Shown piece by piece: positions 1 through 6,699 of a stretch of DNA of 49,719 nucleotides; the stretch's first letter is position 1, and every line of letters starts with the position of its first letter. The stretch comes from a virus: IMG/VR virus record IMGVR_UViG_3300037993_000263, positions 1-49,719 of that record; one strand, 5' to 3'. The notes under the pieces are model-generated. The model made no database searches and was not told where the DNA came from. It saw only the letters and a program-made list of their open reading frames with translations. Position numbers and translations under genes: made by a program.

Positions 1-2
1 TG

Positions 3-140
3 AAAGACCGCGTGGCAGATGCGGAGAAGTATCAATATTCGGGTTATAATATCCAAACCCGGGGAGGTTTCGTGAAACTCTATAAATTAACCGACGAAGG
101 AGGGGGCGAAAACTTAAAGGAGGAACGACTATGTGGCTGA
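3..140 (+). CDS. C-terminal end of an upstream gene (partial)
   Basis: An open frame runs from the window edge through about 45 codons to a TGA and overlaps the start of the RusA-like gene by ten bases, as expected for a tightly packed phage operon. Only the tail is visible. It is polar, with no recognisable motif, and its last codons contain the Shine-Dalgarno sequence of the next gene. No function can be assigned. Confidence 0.5.
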   Translation, partial: KDRVADAEKYQYSGYNIQTRGGFVKLYKLTDEGGGENLKEERLCG

Positions 141-529
141 AGTTAGTGGTGTATGGAAATCCCGTTACCAAAAAAAATTCTATTAATCTAGTAGATTTGG
201 GGAGGCAATGTCCGGTTTGTCGGCGCAAAGCTAAGACTATCCCCTTGCCCTCGAAGGCATTTAAAGCCTATGAGAAGGTCGCAGAGGAGCAATTATATAA
301 CTACCTACCCATCTTTGGGGAGGTATCGGTAAAGTGCCTCTACTGGCTTCCCACGGCCCGCAGGCCGGATCTCTGTAATCTGTTGGCCGCGTCTCATGAT
401 ATTTTGGAACACTGCGGTATTGTCGAGAACGATAAACAAATCCGCTCAGTTGATGGCTCCCGGATTATGGGGAAAGATGCGGAACAGCCGCGGGTGGAAA
501 TTTGGATTGAACCATTCGAGAAATTCTAA
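131..529 (+). CDS. RusA-like Holliday-junction resolvase, active site altered
   Basis: Resembles the RusA family of small phage endonucleases that cut Holliday junctions and help resolve branched DNA before packaging. The family signature lies at residues 78-104, where a PDLCNLL segment and a later VENDKQI correspond to the DLDNLxK and DDxQ motifs of E. coli RusA. D80 and D101 match catalytic aspartates, but the second catalytic aspartate is Cys82 and the conserved lysine is Ala86. A CPVC pair at residues 27-30 is an added feature and could bind metal with another cysteine. The length of 132 residues is normal. A strong AAAGGAGG precedes the ATG. The fold assignment is fairly secure; activity is doubtful. 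Confidence 0.7.
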   Translation: MWLKLVVYGNPVTKKNSINLVDLGRQCPVCRRKAKTIPLPSKAFKAYEKVAEEQLYNYLPIFGEVSVKCLYWLPTARRPDLCNLLAASHDILEHCGIVENDKQIRSVDGSRIMGKDAEQPRVEIWIEPFEKF

Positions 530-546
530 CAGTTCAAGGAAAATAA

Positions 547-1185
547 ATGAGCGGTGATGGTGCAAGAGTAGCATACCCTCTATTCCAGGAGGGAGACGGC
601 GGGCCGCACCCGACCTCACCGCTCCAATTTGCTATCTATGAGATTTCGACCGAATTGGCGGTTGAACTTAACAGGAAATGGCACTCGGTTTTACCGGAAA
701 TTAAAAACCCAAGGGGTGATGCAATCTGTTTTGGCGCAGAATTTGAAGGGAGGGTCTTTGCCTGTGCTATATGGACCATTCCGGTCGCCAGACTTTTAAA
801 TGGCCGTAATTGGTTAGAGTTGCGGCGTATGGCGATTTCCGGGGATGCCCCTAAAAACACGGCGTCACGCATGCTTTCCATAATGACCAGGCTTATCCGG
901 GTAAGAAAGCCCCATATCGTGAAACTGATTTCCTACCAGGATACGGAGATTCATTCAGGGACAATCTATAAGGCTTCGGGCTGGAAGATGGCTGGAAACT
1001 ATTCTTCCAGAAGTAGAACTTGGGTCAATAAAGCAAGGGTCAGAAAAGAAGTGCAAACGACGGCTCCTAAAATGCGTTGGGAAAAGGATTTAACTCAGCG
1101 CCCGTGCAAAGTGAAACCCGATGAAAGGGAGGGGAAAGATGGAAATGCTTTGCCTTTGCGGTTGTGGCGAGTCCTTTGCATTTAG
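547..1185 (+). CDS. Mom-like GNAT-fold protein (possible DNA base modification)
   Basis: The central part (residues about 60-160) resembles the GNAT-type family that includes phage Mu Mom, which converts adenine to a carbamoylmethylated form and shields phage DNA from restriction. The family-like motifs are ELRRMAI followed by APKNTASR at 91-108 and LISYQDTEIHSGTIYKASGW at 127-146. The first 25 residues and the basic tail after residue 165 look variable. The tail overlaps the next gene by about 45 bases. An AAGGA site six bases upstream supports the ATG. It lies next to a resolvase, in a DNA-metabolism setting. A GNAT protein with another substrate is the main alternative. Confidence 0.6.
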   Translation: MSGDGARVAYPLFQEGDGGPHPTSPLQFAIYEISTELAVELNRKWHSVLPEIKNPRGDAICFGAEFEGRVFACAIWTIPVARLLNGRNWLELRRMAISGDAPKNTASRMLSIMTRLIRVRKPHIVKLISYQDTEIHSGTIYKASGWKMAGNYSSRSRTWVNKARVRKEVQTTAPKMRWEKDLTQRPCKVKPDEREGKDGNALPLRLWRVLCI

Positions 1186-1501
1186 CCATCTCCGGCCACA
1201 CCGGAAATATTGGAATCATAATTGTGCTACCCGGGAGGACCGGCGGCGGCAAAAGGCGGCGGGGACGCTCAAGCGGTATCCGAGGGCGACCGGGGATGAG
1301 TGGAGCCACGAAAAAGAATACATTCTTGCCCTGGGGCGGCGCATCCATACCCGCGTAGTCCTGGCCACCCGAGAGGAACTGCTGCGGGGGTATCTGCGGG
1401 GGCTGGAGACGAGAGACCCGGCGCCGGGTTGGAAGGGGAAAGCAGCGGCGTTAGTCCGGGAATGCCTGCTGAATGAGTATGGGGTAAGGGTAGATAGATA
1501 G
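1139..1501 (+). CDS. small Cys/His-rich protein, unknown
   Basis: A 120-residue basic protein. Its N-terminus holds CLCGCG, then a histidine-rich stretch and a further HNC, which could form one small zinc site (residues about 4-30). The rest is helical and charged, with no family I recognise. The ATG at 1139 is chosen because GGGAGGGG lies just upstream; an in-frame ATG at 1121 has no such site. It overlaps the end of the Mom-like gene and its stop is followed at once by a run of ten G. Confidence 0.6.
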   Translation: MEMLCLCGCGESFAFSHLRPHRKYWNHNCATREDRRRQKAAGTLKRYPRATGDEWSHEKEYILALGRRIHTRVVLATREELLRGYLRGLETRDPAPGWKGKAAALVRECLLNEYGVRVDR

Positions 1502-1520
1502 GGGGGGGGGTGAGGGCAAT

Positions 1521-1546
1521 AAAAAAGGGGGCCAGCGACGGCCCCC
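1521..1546 (-). terminator. intrinsic terminator of the leftward small-gene operon
   Basis: Arms GGGGGCC (1527-1533) and GGCCCCC (1540-1546) form a perfect 7-bp GC stem with a six-base loop. On the minus strand the stem is followed by six T residues (1526-1521). It lies 20 bases past the stop of the last leftward gene, exactly where that operon must end. Confidence 0.8.
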
Positions 1547-1567
1547 AGCATCCTCCAAGTCGGTTCC

Positions 1568-1780
1568 TTAGTGGGTTAGTATCCACCACATCGCCATCCC
1601 GGTTCCCAGAATCGCCCCGATCAAGGCCGGTATCCACAGCGAATAAGGCTGCTCTCTCTCGGCGCAGTACGAGCACACGAACCCCTGATCCTGATCGAAA
1701 ACCCAAGGGTCCAGGCTGCGATCAATCACATCCCCGCAATAAACACAGGGCGTATAGCGCACAATGGCGTCGTCTTTCAT
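1568..1780 (-). CDS. small zinc-ribbon membrane protein, unknown
   Basis: A 70-residue protein with two CxxC pairs (CVYC near residue 12, CSYC near residue 36) that could bind one zinc, followed by a C-terminal hydrophobic helix (about 48-67) likely to span the membrane. Its ATG overlaps the stop of the preceding leftward gene (ATGA), which indicates translational coupling. No known family recognised. Confidence 0.6.
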   Translation of the reverse strand: MKDDAIVRYTPCVYCGDVIDRSLDPWVFDQDQGFVCSYCAEREQPYSLWIPALIGAILGTGMAMWWILTH

Positions 1781-1980
1781 CGCTGTTCCCCTCTGGCCTC
1801 GGCCAGCGCCTTGTTGATAATGGCCATACCCAGACAGTTTTGATAGGCTTCCCAGCCAGCCTCCCCGTGATTAACCCGGATGAGCCCCACGGCCATCTCA
1901 AGGGCCTCAAGGAGGGGTTTACGGGCTGCTGCGATCATCGCCCGGTCACACTGCTCCCGCCATTGCTTCCAGGTTTGCAT
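1777..1980 (-). CDS. small helical protein, unknown
   Basis: A 67-residue mostly helical protein with no cysteine cluster or membrane segment. A GGAGGAGG lies just before its ATG, overlapping the stop of the gene before it, so it belongs to the leftward operon. Function unknown. Confidence 0.6.
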   Translation of the reverse strand: MQTWKQWREQCDRAMIAAARKPLLEALEMAVGLIRVNHGEAGWEAYQNCLGMAIINKALAEARGEQR

Positions 1981-1992
1981 AGTTCCTCCTCC

Positions 1993-2163
1993 TCAGTCTG
2001 CCGCAAAAATCCACTCGGCCTCGGCTTGGGTTTTTAGGGTCCAGGCGAAAATCTGCACCCCGCGCATTTTCTCCACGATAACCCACTCGCGGCCATTCTG
2101 GTACAAAATTCGCTCTATCTCGTGGCCGCAGTGGGTGACGTTTTTGGATTTTATGGTTTTCAT
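1993..2163 (-). CDS. very small protein, unknown
   Basis: A 56-residue reading frame fills the gap between two leftward genes. Its ATG overlaps the TGA of the gene upstream (ATGA) and it ends just before the Shine-Dalgarno of the next gene. The protein looks like a small alpha/beta domain (REWVIVEKM, then QIFAWTLKTQAEAEWIF). The packing supports it as real. No function is recognised. Confidence 0.6.
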   Translation of the reverse strand: MKTIKSKNVTHCGHEIERILYQNGREWVIVEKMRGVQIFAWTLKTQAEAEWIFAAD

Positions 2164-2432
2164 GCTTCGCCCGCATAAAATTCGTGATTTCGTGCAGCGG
2201 TCTCCCCGGCTTCTTGCGCGTCTCTTTGGTTTTCACCAGACAGGCGGCTAAACGCGACCGCGCTTAAAAATTGATTATAGTAAATCGTGTAAAAATTGTC
2301 GTTGCTTCGCTCCCAGGCCAGATTAAGGGCCGCCTGGCGGGTCTCGGCCTCGATCACATCGACTGCCGCTTTGTCGCACAACGACTGGTTGGCCGCGTTG
2401 GAGCCGTGCCGATAGATTGCGTAAGGTCTCAT
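2160..2432 (-). CDS. small helical protein, unknown
   Basis: A 90-residue protein beginning MRPYAIYRHG. This start is preferred because AAGGAGG lies about eight bases upstream; the frame stays open a further 15 codons. The middle (EAETRQAALNLAWERSNDNF) suggests a small fold of the kind phages use for host-interaction proteins, but no family is recognised. It is coupled by an ATGA overlap to the following 56-residue gene. Confidence 0.6.
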   Translation of the reverse strand: MRPYAIYRHGSNAANQSLCDKAAVDVIEAETRQAALNLAWERSNDNFYTIYYNQFLSAVAFSRLSGENQRDAQEAGETAARNHEFYAGEA

Positions 2433-2547
2433 GGGTCCTGCCTCCTTTTTGGTTTCCCTCACCCTGGCCGGAGCCACGCGGCCCCGGCCCTTGGGGTTAG
2501 GCCGGTATGGATACCGGGAACGTCACAACTTCATTTTAACCGCCGGA

Positions 2548-2931
2548 CTAAACATCAAGCTCACCGGCCCCCTCAAGCTTATACCCAGCGGCCTTACCAG
2601 ACCGGACAATGGCCGCCTCAGAATTAATATTCCAATCATTGGCCTCATTACACGCCAACCGATGACCCGCAATCCAGAGCATCTTGTATCCGGCGGGCAA
2701 ATCAGCCGGGCCATAAACTTGACCGGGGACAAGTTGACGATTAGACACAACGTGGGAATTGCTGCCCGCTATAAACACGGGTTGACCATAAGAGGATGCA
2801 GGGTGGCTGGGGGAAAGGACCCCAGTGTTGTATTGGAAATGTTCGCCGACCTGCCAATGTACCTCAACTACGGCGATCTTAGGACCATACTGTTTTGCAA
2901 GCTCAAATTCGGTGATGTCTGTGGTTTTCAT
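2548..2931 (-). CDS. first gene of the leftward operon, unknown
   Basis: A 127-residue protein. The ATG at 2931 has GGAGGG seven bases upstream and is chosen over the nearer ATG at 2937. The sequence is mixed alpha/beta with several short beta segments (IAVVEVHWQVGEHFQYNTG, QPVFIAGS). Function not recognised. It is the gene closest to the divergent control region, so it is probably among the first transcribed leftward. Confidence 0.6.
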   Translation of the reverse strand: MKTTDITEFELAKQYGPKIAVVEVHWQVGEHFQYNTGVLSPSHPASSYGQPVFIAGSNSHVVSNRQLVPGQVYGPADLPAGYKMLWIAGHRLACNEANDWNINSEAAIVRSGKAAGYKLEGAGELDV

Positions 2932-3623
2932 CGCCATTCCCTCCAAGGTGAATTGTTAAGGTTTGCCGGGTTCTCACTTTCTTCCGGGTCCTCCTGGTTT
3001 GCCTTTTGGGAGCCTCTCAACCGGGGCTTTCACCATGTTTCCGGTCAATCTCTCTCTCGGGGCAACCGCCAATTTTCTCAAAGAGTCCGTCGTGCTTCAC
3101 TATACTTACAAGCAATTGTCGTGCCATATATTGTCATTCATAGAATGGTTAGCAATATCAGCTATTTCGCCCAAATAGGGTATTCCGCCTATACTCCCCT
3201 GGTGTCAGCTTTTTTTACACTTTGTAAAGGTTAACAAACCCAGCAGTATCAAGGGTTCCATAAGCTAGCCAGCCACAAGCCACGTCCCTATTGACTCTAA
3301 GGGGTATAAAAGAAGTTGCCAAAGTGTAAAGATTTTCGACACCTCCTACGTATTTTGTCCTCAAATGGCCCATAAATGGCCCCTTAAACCCCGTGGCGGA
3401 AAAGAGATAGCGTGGTAAAAAAACAACTGTGATATCATTGGATAAATCGGTAAGTGATTGAAATTATTAGGTGCATAAAAACCACAGTCCTGTATGTTTT
3501 GTCCTTGATTTTTGCTCTGAAAAATGTCTATATATCCCCATGCAGTATCTCATCCTCCCTCCTCTGCGCCGAACCTCTTACGGGTGGGGTGGCGAACCCA
3601 ATTCAGCTCGTAGGGGGCAACAC

Positions 3624-3651
3624 GGGGCAGTAACAATCCGGTTACTGCCCC
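3624..3651. repeat. perfect 11-bp hairpin
   Basis: GGGGCAGTAAC (3624-3634) and GTTACTGCCCC (3641-3651) are exact reverse complements around the loop AATCCG. No T-run follows on either strand, so it is not a simple intrinsic terminator. It contains GTAACAAT, the inverse of the ATTGTTAC found twice about 110-135 bases downstream, which suggests a shared protein-binding element. Confidence 0.7.
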
Positions 3652-3694
3652 CATATGTGCAACGTACCCGCCACGCCTCTCCATGATGCGCACC

Positions 3695-3790
3695 CCGGCG
3701 GGTATCCCTGAAACGGACCCTCGGTAATCTGGCCGGGGGTCCATTGTTACCAAATTGATATGAGATTGTTACCAACCGGCGGGTATCCCT
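3695..3790. repeat. interleaved direct repeats (possible operators or iterons)
   Basis: The 15-mer CCGGCGGGTATCCCT occurs at 3695-3709 and 3776-3790. Between them ATTGTTACCAA occurs at 3743-3753 and 3765-3775, start-to-start spacing 22 bases or about two helical turns. They sit just upstream of the first rightward small genes, a natural place for regulator or initiator binding. Confidence 0.55.
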
Positions 3791-3862
3791 ATCCTTCCTG
3801 TAATGACATTGGCGTTACGATGTGCTGGCCAGGCCATGCTGGGGCGGCTATAGGTGGGGGAG

Positions 3863-4057
3863 ATGAGTAGGCTAAAACTGGCCCGCAAAGAGATCTCGAA
3901 ACTCCGCCACGTCTGCGCCGAGGCGTACCAAATGGCCGGTCAGGCCGGTGCAGCAGAGCGGATACTGGATAACCTAGCTGACGCTGCCGCAGGGCGCAAG
4001 TTACGACACCCTACTTTCCTACCTGTGACCGACGATGATTTTGGTAAGGATGGTTGA
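3863..4057 (+). CDS. small helical protein, unknown
   Basis: A 64-residue protein, largely helical and basic at its N-terminus (SRLKLARKEISKLRHVCAEAYQMAG). The ATG at 3863 follows a purine-rich GGTGGGGG. An in-frame GTG nine bases earlier is possible but lacks a ribosome site. It is the first gene rightward of the control region. No known family recognised. Confidence 0.5.
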   Translation: MSRLKLARKEISKLRHVCAEAYQMAGQAGAAERILDNLADAAAGRKLRHPTFLPVTDDDFGKDG

Positions 4058-4090
4058 CAGCACCCCCCAAATAATATAAGGGTATAGACT

Positions 4091-4345
4091 ATGGCTAAGC
4101 CGATTAAAAAAACCTCAGAAAATTGGGTGATTTCTGATAAAGAATCGCTTGAAGCATGGGTGCGCCGTTTCCTCTGGCATTATGAAGGCGTTTGTCTCGG
4201 CGATGGGCCAGAACAAGCACCTAATGAGCCAGAAAGGATTATTTTGAAAAATATTCTTCTTGCTTTAGGTGTATCGTCACAACCAAACCCAATAATTGAA
4301 CCAGTTGAGTTATTAGACCCAGAGACATATTTTCAAGGAGATTAA
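4091..4345 (+). CDS. small protein, unknown
   Basis: An 84-residue acidic protein with a Trp- and Arg-rich helical middle (LEAWVRRFLWHYEGVC) and a proline-rich, acidic C-terminus. It has no cysteine pair or membrane segment. Base composition is more A/T-rich than the structural genes. Function unknown. Confidence 0.55.
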   Translation: MAKPIKKTSENWVISDKESLEAWVRRFLWHYEGVCLGDGPEQAPNEPERIILKNILLALGVSSQPNPIIEPVELLDPETYFQGD

Positions 4346-4353
4346 TATCAACA

Positions 4354-4521
4354 ATGCTGGCCCAAGCACAAACAACCCCTCCTATTGCAGAATGCTGTGA
4401 AGGATTGCATACCCTTATCTCCTATACAATTGGAGTAATAATAGCTCTTGTATTAGCATGGTTCTGGTTTTGCTACAAAGATTATAGGGATTCTGGGAAA
4501 TGGTCATGGTTTCCTTTTTAA
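4354..4521 (+). CDS. very small single-span membrane protein
   Basis: A 55-residue frame starting shortly after the previous stop, with AAGGAG upstream at a slightly long spacing. Residues about 20-42 form one strong membrane helix (YTIGVIIALVLAWFWFCY) followed by a short charged tail. The N-terminus is short and probably periplasmic. No family recognised. Confidence 0.5.
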   Translation: MLAQAQTTPPIAECCEGLHTLISYTIGVIIALVLAWFWFCYKDYRDSGKWSWFPF

Positions 4522-4566
4522 CCAAGATAGTTGCTAATCCCCCCGAGAAATGGTATAGGATGTGCT

Positions 4567-4812
4567 ATGGTTAAATGGATTTTTCTCCTGCTTCTCCCCT
4601 TGGCCCTCGCAGGCTGTATCGCTGGCTATGACTCCGCCGGCAATCCCATCTACGCCCCTGTCGCTGTCACACCCCTGCTGCTCCCCGAGCCTGTTATCGG
4701 CCTGCCCTGGGTTTATGGCGGCGGTTATTACGGCGGCGGATATCGCGGCTATCGCGGTGCCTATCATGGCGGTGGATATCGCGGCGCATACCACGGCAGG
4801 GGTAGGAGATAG
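4567..4812 (+). CDS. Gly/Tyr-rich lipoprotein
   Basis: Begins with a lipoprotein signal peptide: MVKW, a hydrophobic core and a lipobox ending LALAGC, so the mature protein should be lipid-anchored in the host envelope. The C-terminal half is a low-complexity stretch of Gly-Gly-Tyr-Arg/His repeats (GGGYYGGGYRGYRGAY). The start at 4567 is chosen because it places the charged residues directly before the hydrophobic core. Small envelope lipoproteins in phages can block superinfection or change the surface, but nothing here proves that role. Confidence 0.6.
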   Translation: MVKWIFLLLLPLALAGCIAGYDSAGNPIYAPVAVTPLLLPEPVIGLPWVYGGGYYGGGYRGYRGAYHGGGYRGAYHGRGRR

Positions 4813-4848
4813 GTAAGTATTTAGTATGATAGGTAAGTATTTAGTATG
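4809..4848 (+). repeat. perfect 20-bp tandem duplication
   Basis: ATAGGTAAGTATTTAGTATG occurs twice back to back (4809-4828 and 4829-4848), overlapping the stop of the lipoprotein gene. It is exact, hence recent or selected. It contains no gene. Confidence 0.85.
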
Positions 4849-4964
4849 AACTGAGTGCATAGGTTGTTCCCTCCCCTTACATCCGGGGGCGTGCACGATA
4901 AAAAAGGCGATAGAGACGGCTGAGGTTAGCCGGAACTTCGAGGCCAATAAAGGGGGACGAAACC

Positions 4965-5783
4965 TTGCGGGTAGAAGAAGGGAATATTCCGGCCAAAATT
5001 CGGGAATATCGCGATGGACACCGAACGCACCCGACCCCGGCAGAGAAACGTTTCCGAAAGTCACTGCGGATCGTTGCTGATATGGCCGGGTTTGAGTTTG
5101 TTTTCCAGGAAGTTTATCGGAATCCTGTCACCCTAAAATATTATATTGTTGACTTTGTAGTGCCCTTTCATAAACTGGTAATTGAAATTGATGGTCCAAC
5201 ACACAAGACGGATGGACAGAAAACCCTAGATGCAGAGCGCGATAGCACATTTGTAAAAGCCGGTTTTCGGATTCTTCGGGTAAAAAACAGTGCAACGAAA
5301 GATAAAGATAATGTTGAGACAGTTAAGAAAATTTGCACGGCGCTTTTAAAAACACGCCACGCCCTGAAAGCGTATTCATTACTGAAGCAGATCAAGCAGA
5401 AGGAATGGGAGCGCAAGAAGGTTGAAAGGAAAATTAAATGCGAACTGGACGAAGCATTCGCTGTATCAATTCAGAGAATTTTTGAAGAAAAGAACAAAAA
5501 GCGCAAAAGTCAGTTTGTTCAGTTAAAGGTGAAGGGGAAAGGTAAGGGACGAAAGGTTGCGTGTCCAGGCTGTGGCTTCAAACTTTATCCGAATGAGCGG
5601 CAATGTCCGATGTGTCAGACAATTAGGATGGTGGGAGATCGATCCAAGGCTAAACCAATCAAAAGCGGGATTGATTCGACTCCACGGGTGAAACTGAGGA
5701 AAAGGACCCTAATGCATCCCATTATCAATAAACGCCTGCTTCTAAGCCCCCAGGACGAACGCAAACAGGGCAGGCAAGGCTAA
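4965..5783 (+). CDS. DUF559-type PD-(D/E)xK nuclease with C-terminal zinc ribbon
   Basis: The N-terminal 120 residues resemble the DUF559/Vsr-like nuclease fold: a THPTPAEKRF opening helix, then YIVDFVVP (metal-binding Asp), VIEIDGPTH (Glu-x-Asp core) and a GFRILRV strand. A long lysine-rich helical linker follows (about 135-185) and then a four-cysteine zinc ribbon (CPGCG and CPMC, about 200-220). The probable start is a TTG at 4965 with AGGGGG eight bases upstream. In phages such enzymes may act in host-DNA breakdown, homing or recombination. Its substrate is not evident. Confidence 0.65.
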   Translation: MRVEEGNIPAKIREYRDGHRTHPTPAEKRFRKSLRIVADMAGFEFVFQEVYRNPVTLKYYIVDFVVPFHKLVIEIDGPTHKTDGQKTLDAERDSTFVKAGFRILRVKNSATKDKDNVETVKKICTALLKTRHALKAYSLLKQIKQKEWERKKVERKIKCELDEAFAVSIQRIFEEKNKKRKSQFVQLKVKGKGKGRKVACPGCGFKLYPNERQCPMCQTIRMVGDRSKAKPIKSGIDSTPRVKLRKRTLMHPIINKRLLLSPQDERKQGRQG

Positions 5784-5787
5784 ACCA

Positions 5788-5928
5788 TTGACCTTTTTTA
5801 AAAATAGCGAGGAAATAAGCCTCTTTTTGCAAGGGAGTTTCCTCATCCTGGAAGTTATAGGCTTGATTATTTGGCTAATTTGGTATTTCAGAAAACTAGA
5901 TAGGGATATTAAAAGTGGAAGATGGTAA
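5788..5928 (+). CDS. very small single-span membrane protein
   Basis: A 46-codon frame starting at TTG, directly after the nuclease gene. Its middle (FLILEVIGLIIWLIWYF) is an obvious membrane helix followed by a basic tail. The ribosome site is weak, so the exact start is uncertain. No family recognised. Confidence 0.4.
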   Translation: MTFFKNSEEISLFLQGSFLILEVIGLIIWLIWYFRKLDRDIKSGRW

Positions 5929-5934
5929 TTAATC

Positions 5935-6048
5935 TTGACCACTAAACCCAAAAAGGCCGCGGTTCTCCGACTCGTTGATTGGAGCCAGCAATCTTTTGTG
6001 AACCAAAAAGGAAAAGTCGTTAATTTTGTATGGAGCAAATGGATCTGA
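5935..6048 (+). CDS. possible micro-protein ahead of the small terminase
   Basis: A 37-codon frame from TTG to TGA, basic with several aromatic residues, overlapping the start of the small terminase gene by about 19 bases. It is supported only by position and protein-like composition, and may not be translated. Confidence 0.25.
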   Translation: MTTKPKKAAVLRLVDWSQQSFVNQKGKVVNFVWSKWI

Positions 6049-6524
6049 TTATGCCCCCTTTGAAAAACCTAAAACACGAAATGTTTGCTAAGTTCGTTAT
6101 CGACGGTTTGCCTCAAGCCGACGCTTTTCAAAAAGCAGGGTTTTCTCGGCATGATTCGAGCGCCTCAAGATTGTTACACACCGCTAAAATTCAAGCCAGA
6201 ATTCGGGAATTAAGAGATATTGAAGCAGCAGCAGCGGCTATCTCAAAATCCTGGGTGCTTTCTGGTCTCGTTCAACTTTACCAGGACCATAAGATTGAAA
6301 ATCCCTCTGCGGCAGCGAAAGCTCTTGAATTGATAGGCAAAACAGACAACCTTAAAATGTTTACCGACAAAAAGGAAGTGAGACAGATCAATTCTATCGC
6401 TGATTTGACAGGGGAAGAAAAAACCAAACTGCTGGCCGACCTGAAAGCGAGAATTGAGCCGGGCGATATTTTTTCGGTGCATTTAATGGACGCTTCAACG
6501 GGCGATAATGACCATGTGAATTAG
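6030..6524 (+). CDS. terS: terminase small subunit
   Basis: A 164-residue protein with the N-terminal helix-turn-helix features of phage small terminases: a MFAKFVIDGLPQADAFQKAG segment followed by conserved serines and the ARIRELRDIEAAAAA helix. This subunit recognises the packaging site and loads the large subunit. It is placed directly before the large terminase. Translation may start at 6030 or at the in-frame ATG at 6051; neither has a strong ribosome site. Confidence 0.8.
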   Translation: MEQMDLIMPPLKNLKHEMFAKFVIDGLPQADAFQKAGFSRHDSSASRLLHTAKIQARIRELRDIEAAAAAISKSWVLSGLVQLYQDHKIENPSAAAKALELIGKTDNLKMFTDKKEVRQINSIADLTGEEKTKLLADLKARIEPGDIFSVHLMDASTGDNDHVN

Positions 6525-6699
6525 GCGATTGTTTAACCCATACCCCAACATATTGATTTGAGCCCTAAAAAAACATGATGATAATTTCCCAATTCAGCCG
6601 ATTCATTGTAAATCCAATGGGTTAGATGAAAACCCCAGGGTAAAATAATAACTATTATGTAAACCTGGGGAATATCACTAAGGCACACCTTCAAAAACT
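6525..6699. promoter_or_regulatory. terminase intergenic region with nested palindromes
   Basis: The 175-base gap between the terminase genes holds an outer inverted repeat CCCCAGG (6633-6639) and CCTGGGG (6664-6670). Nested inside is ATAATA (6645-6650), AC, TATTAT (6653-6658). No T-run follows, so termination is unlikely. Its position between terminase genes is compatible with a packaging-recognition or regulatory site, which is inference. Confidence 0.45.

Larger units (their letters stand above)
2932..3862. other. gene-free divergent control region
   Basis: About 930 bases between the leftward and rightward small genes with no convincing reading frame; open stretches here lack ribosome sites and protein-like composition. 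It contains a 6-bp inverted repeat TTTACA/TGTAAA at 3214-3228, with the related AAGTGTAAAG about 100 bases further on, a duplicated AAATGGCCC near 3365, an A/T-rich stretch at 3415-3480, a strong hairpin at 3624-3651 and repeated 11- and 15-mers at 3695-3790. This layout fits promoters, operators or a replication origin. I could not settle on clear -35/-10 pairs. Confidence 0.55.

Noticed and set aside
1501-1510. Run of ten G after a gene stop
   Set aside because: It could allow slippage, but it is outside coding sequence and may reflect only local GC richness; no function is supported.
1510-2037. A 175-codon plus-strand open frame
   Set aside because: It lies opposite three coupled leftward genes and starts in the poly-G/terminator sequence.
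3080-3200. Possible leftward promoter with TATAGT or TATATG -10 elements
   Set aside because: No -35 hexamer sits at a good distance, so a specific promoter call is not justified.
2431-3234. A 267-codon plus-strand open frame
   Set aside because: It runs antisense to a supported leftward gene and into the control region. No ribosome site or family motif.
5742-6038. A 98-codon minus-strand open frame with hydrophobic parts
   Set aside because: It is antisense to two short plus-strand frames, one of which encodes an evident membrane helix, and it has no ribosome site.
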